Source of the DNA: Rhodocollybia butyracea
Taxonomy: Eukaryota > Basidiomycota > Agaricomycetes > Agaricales > Omphalotaceae
Direction of reading: 5' to 3'
DNA: 64,000 bases
NCBI GenBank assembly: GCA_015501585.1
Contig: JADNRY010000010.1
Span: 310,001 to 374,000 of the forward strand
The position numbers and the translations under genes are program-made. Of this stretch, positions 55,475 to 64,000 are shown in pieces. The number at the start of each line of letters is the position of its first letter. Position 1 is the first letter of the stretch. The notes below the pieces were generated by a model. It saw only the letters and a list, made by a program, of their open reading frames with translations. It made no database searches and was not told the origin of the DNA.

Positions 55475-56860
55475 ATGTCTTCCGACCTCCCTCCAGAAAT
55501 TATTGAGAAAATAGTACGACAAGTATGGTACTCTTGCCTGTCACCAGATGAACGAATCCTCTGCATGACAGCCTGCCCTCGGCTCAGCAGGACATGGAGA
55601 TCTCAATATGCTAGGATCGCCTCTACTACAATTCACATCCCCTGTATGAATTACCTGCTCTATCTAGCAGAAATTATCCGGACTCGTAAATCATTGATTT
55701 ATGACTGGACACATCTCAGAACAGGTGCACGGTCCATTATCTGTTTCCTCGATTTGCGTACAAGTATACTGGACTACTACTCTTACACTGTCTGGCATAT
55801 CTTCGCTCACATGGGTAACTATATTGGTATTCGGACCTGTTTCCCTAGCGTTCAACAGCTCTCTTTTGAGACTGTCTTCCTTCCCATTGCGTCCCAGCCA
55901 CAGATAGGTCATACTCAGATGGCTATCATATTTGACCGCAATCAGCCTCCGAGTTCTCGTAGAGGCTGCCTTCAACTCGGCGTGCATTTTAATGTCGCCA
56001 TCTATGACCCTTTTCGCGCCGGACTATATTGGTCTGGACTCGGACCTTTGGCTCTCGACGGTTACCTTTTTCTCCTATATTTTTATCAGATTTATCACGG
56101 TGTTTTTCATATGGAGAATCCCCCGCGATACACAAAAGAGGACCCAATTCGAGATAGCAAGGGCTTTATTTCAAATCGTCTTCTAAAAGATCTTCAAACC
56201 TGTGGAATCCGTGGAGACCATCATATCTGTGCAAGCCGGAGTAGTGTCTTCAGGGAGACATCGCGAATGGAAGACCGCATGGGTATTAACCATTATCTAT
56301 GGTTAGTTGGATTAGCCGCACCTGGTGAGTGTGTCATTCTTCGATTATATGTGTGACTGAAGTCGCAGAACAAGAAGTCTCTGAACCAGGAAGGAACAAA
56401 TCAGGAGAGGGAAGAAGGAAGGAAGGATTCTTCCATAGAATCGCCTTAGGAATCTGGAATCGTTTGAGCTATTGGAGCAACAGGTCGTTGGCTATTATTC
56501 TTACCGCAGGTCAGTTTACTTCTTCCCTAAATCTGCTTCGAATAAATTTTATACTTCCAAGGTCCTCCAATTATAAATCTCGATTTTGGTACATCGTATC
56601 AGCCCAAGTTTGAAGTTGGCAGCCCTCACCACAATCAAGAGATAGAATGGTGGGTTATCAAATACTCAGACGGAAGATTAGAACCTTCTCGGCCTTATTC
56701 AAAGAGGGCCTTCTTTCGCCTAGAGCAAAGGCAGATGTTCCTGCGGGTATGAAGACTGCAAAGATTCAATTGTGTTATGCGCGACTCCTTCAACATCCCT
56801 CCAGAGTTCGAACGAGATATCGCACACGGGCTTCCAAACTCGGGTTTGAGGCTGGAGTGA
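55475..56860 (+). CDS. F-box-like protein, array copy 2
   Basis: Exons 55475-56324, 56369-56509, 56562-56746 and 56807-56860 give 409 residues with every phase agreeing. Same F-box-like start (SSDLPPEIIEKIVRQVWYSCLSPDERIL), same central region and same exon 2 with GFFHRIALGIWNRLSYWSNRSLAIILTA. Exon 3 uses a shifted acceptor (CCAAG, giving PPIINLDFGTSYQPKFEV) because the original CCAG is mutated to CCAA. Exon 4 is FERDIAHGLPNSGLRLE. Its last codons, CTG GAG TGA, are the junction to the next unit. Nearly identical to copies 1 and 3, so the duplication is recent or the copies are homogenised. Confidence 0.72.
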
Positions 56861-56983
56861 GTTTTTCCTCTCTTAGCCTCTTTATCAGATATCAGCGATG
56901 CGCCATCGGTTCTAGTTCATACGCTGGCGCTTATCCGTCGCTTTCCTTCCCTGTCCTTATCCATATTATTTTACACCCTAGAG

Positions 56984-57052
56984 TCCGGCTGTTCCCTCGT
57001 GGGACCCCGCTGTAGAGTGGAGCCGAGTATATTACTACTACTACTACTATAC
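56984..57052. repeat. About 70-bp insertion ending in a TAC microsatellite, upstream of array copy 3
   Basis: Compared with the same spacer before copies 1 and 2, this spacer carries extra sequence, GAGTCCGGCTGTTCCCTCG...GTGGAGCCGAGTATA, followed by (TAC)n. It has the look of a small dispersed repeat (SINE or LINE 3' end) with a simple-repeat tail. No target duplication was confirmed. Confidence 0.4.
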
Positions 57053-57159
57053 CGCTACCACCAAGCTACCACAACCGCAGACGAATTGACTCTTGTTTGC
57101 AGTTACATAATATAATTCGATCTATGTAAAGTAATCGGCAACCTTTGCTGCGCATTCTC

Positions 57160-58567
57160 ATGTCTTCCGACCTACCTCCAGAAATTATTGAGAAAATAGT
57201 ACGACAAGTATGGTACTCTTGCCTGTCACCAGATGAACGAATCCTCTTCATGACAGCCTGCCCTCGGCTCAGCGGGACATGGAGATCTCAATATGCTAGG
57301 ATCGCCTCTACTACAATTCACATCCCCTGTATGAATTACCTGCTCTATCTAGCAGAAATTATCCGGACTCGTAAATCACTGATTTATGACTGGAAACATC
57401 TCAGAACAGGTGCACGGTCCATTATCTGTTTCCTCGATTTGCGTACAAGTATACTGGACTACTACTCTTACACTGTCTGGCATATCTTCGCTCACATGGG
57501 TAACTATATTGGTATTCGGACCTGTTTCCCTAGCGTTCAACAGTTCTCTTTTGAGACTGTCTTCCTTCCCATTGCGTCCCAGCCACAGATAGGTCATACT
57601 CAGATGGCTATCATATTTGACCGCAATCAGCCTCCGAATCCTCGTAGAGACTGCCTTCAACTCGACGTATATTTTAATGTCATCATCTATGACCCTTTTC
57701 GCGCCGGACTATCTTCAAGTTCGTCTGGAGCTTGGGCTCTGGACGGTTTCTTTTTTCTCCTATATTTTTATCAGATTTATCACGGTGTTTTTCATATGGA
57801 GAATCCCCCGCGATACACAAAGGAGGACCCAATTCGAGATGGCAAGGGCTTTATCTCAAATCTTCTTCTAAGAGATCTTCAAACCTGTGGAACCCGTGGA
57901 GATATCTGTGCAAGCCGGAGTAGTGTCTTCAGGGAGACATTGCGAATGGAAGACCGCATGGGTGTTAACCATTATCTATGGTTAGTTGGATTAGCCGCAT
58001 CTGGTGAGTGCGTCCTTCTTCGATTATATGTATGATTGAAGTCGTGCATGCGAACCAGACCGAGAAGTCTCTGAACCAGGAAGGATGGAAACGCAAACCG
58101 TCTACAAATCAGGAGAGGGAGGATTCTTCCATAGAGTCGCCTTAGGAATCTGGAATCGTTTGAGATATTGGAGCAACAGGTCGTTGGCTATCATTCTTAC
58201 CGCAGGTCAGTTTATTTCTTCCCTAAATCTACTGAAGCTTCGAAAAACATTTATACTTTCAAGTTCAACCCCCAGTTATAAATCTCGATTTTGGTACATC
58301 GTATCGGCCCAAGTTCGAAGTTGGCAGCCCACACCACAATCAAAAGATAGAATGGTGGATTATCAAATACTCAGACGGAAGATTAGAACCTTCCCGGCCT
58401 TATTCAAAGTGGGCCTTGTTTCGCCTAGAGCAAAGGCAGATGTTCCTGCAGGTATGAAGACTGGCACCTCATGCATGAACGACTCCTTCAACATCCCTCC
58501 GGAGTTCGAACGAGACATCGCAGACCCGTTCACGGGCTTCCGAACTCAAGGTTCGAAGCTGAAGTGA
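57160..58567 (+). CDS. F-box-like protein, array copy 3
   Basis: Exons 57160-58003, 58059-58205, 58276-58451 and 58505-58567 give 409 residues, the same length as copy 2 although individual exons differ by 3n (exon 1 is 6 bp shorter, exon 2 6 bp longer). It therefore kept its frame while gaining and losing codons. The end is FERDIADPFTGFRTQGSKLK. The central region differs slightly (AGLSSSSSGAWALDGFFFLLYF). Upstream of this copy there is a 75-bp insertion absent from copies 1 and 2. Function as for copy 1: substrate adaptor of an SCF ligase is the family expectation, not shown. Confidence 0.72.
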
Positions 58568-58639
58568 ATTTTTCCCCTCTTAACCTCTTTATCAGATATC
58601 AGCGATGCGCCATCGGTTCTAGTTCATACGCTGGCGCTC

Positions 58640-59600
58640 ACTTTCCCAGCCACAGACAGGTCATACTCAGATGGCTATTATCCTTGACCGCAATCAGCCT
58701 CCGAGTTCTCGGTGACTGGAGGCTGCTCTCAATACGGCGTACATTTCGATGTAACCATTACGACCCATTTTGTGCTGGACTATCTTCGTATGGACCTTGA
58801 AGCTTGGTCTCTTAACGGTTACCGTTTTCTCAGTTATCTTGGTCAAATTTATGACGGTGTTTTTTCTTGTTTTTTATATGAAGAATCTACAGCAATACAC
58901 ATAGTATTACCCAATTCGAGATTGTAGGGACTTTATTCTGGATCATCTTGTAGAAGATCTCCAAGTCTGTGGAGATCATCATATCTGTTCAAGCTGGAAT
59001 AGTGTCTTCAGGGAGACATTGCAAATGGAAGACTGTGGATATCAACCTTTATCTACGATTAGTTGGAATAGCTGCATCTAGTGAGTGTACCATTCTCTGA
59101 TTATAGAATTCGCGCATGTGCCAAACCCGAGAAGTCTATGAACCAGGAAGGATGGAAACGCAGACCGCCTACAAATCAGGAGAGGGAAGAAGGAAGGAAG
59201 GATTCTTCCGTGGAATTATCTTAAGAATCTGGAATCGTTTGAGCTATTGGAGCACCAGGTTAGTTATCATTCTTACCGCAGGTCAGTTTATTTCCTCTCT
59301 AAGTAAGTCTGCTTCAGTTTTTTTTACACTTTCGAATTTCCCCAGCTATGAATTTTGATTTTAGTACATCGTATCAGCCCAAGTTTACATAAAGTTGGCA
59401 GCCCACGCAGCCCACGCCACTACTATCATGCCATACAATAGTGGATTATCAAATATTCGGATGGAAGATTAGAACCTTCCCCGCCTTATTCAAGGAACGT
59501 CCTGTTTGACTTGGAGCAAAGACAGAGATTCCTGCAGGTATGAAGAAGTATGAAGACCGGCACCTCATGCAATGATTTCATTGTGCTATACACGATTCCC
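58640..59600 (+). pseudogene. F-box-like array copy 4, 5'-deleted and broken
   Basis: Begins abruptly inside the gene (equivalent to SQPQIGHTQMAIIFDRNQPP), joined directly to spacer sequence at about 58640; the F-box and central region are missing. Downstream it still shows GFFRGIILRIWNRLSYWS and WIIKYSDGRLEP, but the first W codon of the WW pair is TAG, and there are further stops. It is more diverged than copies 1-3, so it is the oldest surviving unit. Confidence 0.65.
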
Positions 59601-60125
59601 TCAAGCTCCTTTCCCTTTCATACTATATTGCCAATGAATCTCTTCCTTACCTTCTTTCAGACTGCATACCTCCTTCAGACTGTGTATACCGTTTGAATTT
59701 GACCCTGATAGGCCAGAACAAACCAAGTTCTCCTTCGTCATACGTTAACTACACTAAAGCCGAGACACCCTACGTACTAGTCGACGGTAGTTTCAAATAA
59801 ACAACGAGTACCGCTTTATTAAGGCGGAGACTATGCAGTCGTCGCGCTACAATATATTTTAGTGCGTTCAGGCTCTACTTTTGACTATACACACACAGCA
59901 TACGAAGTAGGTGCTCAAGGTCGTGGATGTAGACCCGGAAACGATTAGGTCTAAATCGTCCTTTTTAAAGTCTTCCTCTTTCGTCCTCAGAGGAATCACC
60001 AAGTAGGTAAGTATGCGGGCAAGAACGAGGTCGATATTCCTCCCTTATCTGCTCACGCGGGTTTCGATGAGTCTCTCCTCTCTATATGTAGTAACTTATC
60101 GCTAGCCTCTATCAGAGTGAGCTTC
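59601..60125. other. Intergenic sequence after the array
   Basis: No gene recognised; contains no further readable F-box units. Confidence 0.3.
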
Positions 60126-60394
60126 TTTTGATCTTTGTACCCATCGAGCGTTGTCAACTTTTTTTGTTGCTCTTCGTGTACCCTTCTTCCATTTTGCAGA
60201 AGCTCTCATGGACATCAACTAGAATCAGATTGATCATAATAATTTAATTCCACTCCACATTCACTTGCAACCATGGTTTCATGAACAACCCCATTTGAGC
60301 TGACTGTAATCCACCAAGCTCGTCAACTATGTTACATACATCATATAAATACTCCATTTCACACTGTACGAGCCTCGAGACCTTGTTTGATAGC
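60126..60394. repeat. Right copy of the duplicated intergenic segment
   Basis: Matches 52060-52315 in the same orientation at very roughly 75-80 percent by eye. It ends next to the stop codon of the NAD(P) transhydrogenase gene, of which it is the 3' UTR. Confidence 0.7.
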
Positions 60395-63300
60395 TAGATG
60401 CAAACGATATGGGTCGATTCTTGCAAAAGATGAGTGAAAAACGTACCATCGCAGCTATCTTTCGCATCGCCAAACAACATCTTGGTCCCTGGCATGAAGA
60501 ACATTGGATTCGGAACATCAGCTGTAAAGAAAAGAGCATCAGATATCGCAACTATCGCCCGGTTCTAAACAATTTTACCATAACCGCTAGACATCCCTCG
60601 CTTCATCACTATCACTTGTTTGCTCTTCCATGCATGAAGGACAGGCATTCCCTGTTATTTTCGTTATCAGCGGCTGATCGATTTAAGTTAAATAACAGTA
60701 CGCACAGCGATAGGTGATCCAGGTTCTAACGCGATCGGATTAACGGTATCGTTGGCGCCGATTACGAGAGTTACGTCGGTATCCTTGAAGTCTTCGTTGA
60801 TTTCATCCATTTCTAGTACGACTAAAAGGGATCGAATGAACAATAAAAACGATATCCGTAGCTTACAAAACTTACTATCGTATGGAACTGAGGCCTCAGC
60901 TAAAAGTACATTGCATTGTCCTGGCATGCGCCCGGCGACTGGATGGATTGCAAACTAAGAATGAACGTTAGCGAAAGCTAGACAGGCAGCCGTCTGGACG
61001 CACGCGAACAGTAGCTCCTCTCGAGCGTAGGATAGAAACAATCTCGGACAACGCGTATTGGGCTTTACTAACAGCCATGCCGTAGCCAACCACAAGGATT
61101 ACACTGTCCGCGTTTGCCAAGGCTTCAACAGTGTCTTCAATCCGCGTCTTGGTTATTGCTCCTTCGATCTTTGTTTCCTGGACCGTAGACTGTCCGATCC
61201 CTCCAAAAAGAACATTGACCAAAGACCTATTCATTGCAACACACTGTGGATAGGTAAGTTGATGCACTCAAAGTCGAAAGAAGAACTCACCATAATGTAT
61301 GATAGAATAGAACCACTGACTCCGATAAGTGATCCTACAGTCACCAGCAGAGGGTTGTCCAACATGAATCCTATATGAAAATCAATAAAACAACGCCTAA
61401 AAATCACATGCGGTCAAAACTTGCCTTCAGCGACGAGGGCAAAACCCGAATATGCGTTAAGCACGCAAATTACGACCGCTGCATACGAAGTCAGTGAGAT
61501 TCAACGTTTGCTGATAGCGCTCGTACGCATGTCTGCTCCTCCAATGGCTGCAGTTGTTGTGATTCCTTGCACGAAGCTAAGTATCGTACTAGCCCCAAGA
61601 TACGCCGCCGCGATAGCTGGGACTGCTGGTGCTGCGGTGACGAATGCGCCCTGCGATAGTATTAAAATCGAAACTTGTATTGATGTTGTTCCACTCTACC
61701 ATTGTGATTGCATTGGTACCGAATATGGCGCTGTTGACTAGATGTTTAGCGGGTATTGCCAGAGGTTTGGAGGACATGCGCCCCGCCAATTTTAAAAACG
61801 CCACTATAGAACCAGTCTAAATAACCATAGTGAGTCGACGAACTTTGCGAATTGAAAAACTCAGGCTCAACGAAAGTAATACCACCTAATAAATTAGAAG
61901 TGAGCCCAAATATTCATTGAAAAATGATGACACGAACCAATGACAACGCCTAGATACGCTGTGACCAGATGCAACGTAGAGACATGAGAGACATCTTGAA
62001 GAACACTCCCAACACTAGTCAAAACCGCAGCGAGACCGACTACACTGTGCAGCATAGCCACCTACGTAGGTGTAAATTATCATGATACCATCTCAAAAGG
62101 CACACGTACCATCTGTGGAAGTTCTGTCGCCGTTATTCGTCTACCAATGATTGTTCCTATAGTACCTAAAATACAGTTCTAGTTGGGAAGATAGTTTGAG
62201 AAAGCTGATTGAGTTACTCACCACCCATTGCAGCCACAGCGACGAATTGGGCCAACACTTCCGGAGGGAACCCGACAGCCGCAAGCGATGCGAGTATACC
62301 AGAGCTGACACCCAGGATTCCTAAAATATTCCCTTGTCGCGCGCTCGCTTGTGAACCCAACCCGGAAAGAGAGCCTGAAGGGACGGTCATTTGGGCACAA
62401 CAGGAATAACTGACCAGATTCTTACCGATACATAGGGCACTACTTGCCAAATAACCGGCTTGGACTAATCCACCCATACCAGTGTGAGCAGCGGCTAAAA
62501 ATCCGCCAGTGAAGACAACAGCTGGGATAGAATATAGCCATGGGTAATCCGGAGGATCAGTGGGGCCTACGTATACAGTTAGTCACTTCATCGACAGAGA
62601 TAGTATGACTTACGCTTGAACATGTCAAGCATACGCTTTGTAATAATAAAACCTCCAGCAACGTTGATGCTCGCAAGTAAAACAGAAAGTGCTCCAAGGC
62701 TTTGTGCTATTGTTCCCGGAAACAAACCTCCGCCCATAACCCACAGTCCTCCAATACCCACCATGCCAGAGATAGCGTTCGTTACCGACATCAGTGGCGA
62801 ATGAAGGGCGGGCTGTACGTTCCAGACAACCCGATATCCAACAAGTCCCGCAAGTCCAAAAGTGAAGAAGCTGTCCATGAAAGCAGATCCAGTTGCCTTT
62901 CCCAGACCAACTAATCCACCCATTCCAGCAGTGATCGTAGCAACATCGCGAGATGTTTTCTGGAAGGGTGTAAGTGCCTTAGTAGTGACTTCTTGAGCCT
63001 TTTCAGCAGTAGGGGGTTTCACTGGCGGAGGCAGAGCTCTTGGTACTGGCGGTAGAATCTCACCCTTGTGTACAATGAGGGATCCACGGACGACCTCATC
63101 TTTCACATCAAGGAAAAACCTATCGTCTTCGCCGAGGGAGAGCAAAAACTTGGTGATATTATTAGAATACAGGGTGCTAGACTGCGTCGGGAGCCGTGAG
63201 GGAAGATCGGTGTATCCTAAGAACGACATTAACGGATGCGTAGACTGCAAAACACAACGACTTGCCAATAATGCTAACTCCGTTTTTGACATAAAGTTCA

Positions 63301-64000
63301 CCAGGCTTGGTTGCCTCGCAGTTGCCTCCAGTTTCTGCAGCCAGGTCGACAATTACTGATCCCTGTTTCATCGCCGCTACCATTTCGTTTGTGATTAGTT
63401 TGGGCGCAGGTCTTCCAGGAATTAACGCCTAAGTTTCAAAAACATTTTTATGATACAGAACAATGCTTGAAAAACTGATGATGTGACCAACCGTCGTGAT
63501 CACGATGTCCACATCTTTGCATTGTTCCATGAATAAGGCCATCTCCGCCTCGATAAACTCTTTAGACATGACCTTCACGAATTGTATGAGCGCGTTTCTT
63601 CGATTAGAAAGCTCTGATGACGAACCTTGGCATAACCTCCACCTCCCCCGCCTCCTCTTTGATCGATACTTCTAAGAACTCCGCACCAAGGGACTGGACT
63701 TGTTCTCGAGCTTCAGACCTAGTATCAAACGCGCGGACAATAGCTCCCATGCGTTTGGCCGTGGTGACTGCGCTCAAGCCGGCTACACCAGCACCGATAA
63801 CTAGCACCTTGCCAGGTGGGATCTAGACGAAAACAATGTTGACTTTGAGGTGCATGGAAATGAAGTACGCGCTTACTTTCCTAAACAGAGTGTCAGCACA
63901 TGTCTCTATTAACTAGACATAGTCTTACCCTGCTGCCGTGACCTGACCTGTTAAAAACCGACCAAAATGATTGGAGGCCTCAAGGACGGCCTTGTATCCA
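60394..64000 (-). CDS. NAD(P) transhydrogenase, mitochondrial (partial, 5' end off right edge)
   Basis: Proton-translocating enzyme of the mitochondrial inner membrane that moves hydride from NADH to NADP+. The window enters at [13 protein letters not shown], then the NAD-binding Rossmann loop [15 protein letters not shown] and [39 protein letters not shown] and [16 protein letters not shown]. Membrane segments follow ([81 protein letters not shown]), then the NADP domain III ([31 protein letters not shown]). The C-terminus is [24 protein letters not shown] plus a short last exon, stop at 60394. Alpha-TM-beta order on one chain is normal for eukaryotes. About 18 exons with short introns. Confidence 0.93.

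Larger units (their letters stand above)
53608..59600 (+). repeat. Tandem array of about 1.6-kb units
   Basis: ATG-to-ATG distances are 1,610 bp (copy 1 to 2) and 1,685 bp (copy 2 to 3; the extra is the insertion near 57.0 kb). Each unit carries about 250 bp of upstream sequence that first occurs as the 3' end of the 52630 gene (CTGGAGTGAGTTTTT, then CTCTTTATCAGAT.TCAGCGA), then the F-box-like gene. The unit junction lies at the gene's own stop (CTGGAGTGAG). Confidence 0.7.

Overview
The window looks like a gene-dense chromosome segment of a filamentous basidiomycete, most likely a mushroom-forming Agaricomycete. The evidence is many small GT-AG introns of about 45-60 bp, short intergenic spaces with divergent gene pairs about 120-140 bp apart, TATA boxes just ahead of several starts, and a Plavaka-type DNA transposon. 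Protein content is fungal throughout; nothing bacterial, no rRNA, no CRISPR and no convincing tRNA was seen. All exon models are hand-derived from the sequence.

1-8.4 kb: an RRN6/TAF1C-like Pol I initiation factor (minus, running off the left edge), mitochondrial ribosomal protein uL3m (plus), two small lineage-type proteins on either side of a divergent promoter with a 20-bp perfect palindrome, and a LisH-CTLH protein of the GID/CTLH E3-ligase type.

8.9-22.3 kb is an accessory stretch. It has two tandem O-methyltransferase paralogues, a Ser/His-rich protein, a truncated third O-methyltransferase, and one apparently intact plus two decayed copies of a secreted, probably GPI-anchored protein gene. 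It ends in a 438-bp MITE with perfect 18-bp inverted ends and a 6-bp target duplication.

22.3-29.6 kb is a transposon zone: a Plavaka-family transposase gene that reads through intact, its repeat-rich flank, and a second non-autonomous inverted-repeat element.

29.7-52.0 kb is conserved core: RAD54, a LIN1/CD2BP2 GYF protein, a PQ-loop vacuolar transporter, inositol-pentakisphosphate 2-kinase, a PWWP-like protein, a chromodomain protein, a BRI3-like membrane protein, a Crb2/Rad9/53BP1-type checkpoint mediator, a single-pass membrane protein and a UDP-galactose transporter. RAD54 and the Crb2-like gene both act in double-strand-break responses, but nothing shows that they are co-regulated.

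52.1-60.4 kb is the most unusual part: a small two-TM gene and a tandem array of F-box-like genes (three near-identical full copies and one truncated copy). The array is flanked by a divergent duplication of the intergenic sequence that should lie between the UDP-galactose transporter and the next core gene. From 60.4 kb to the right edge is NAD(P) transhydrogenase (minus), 5' end outside the window.
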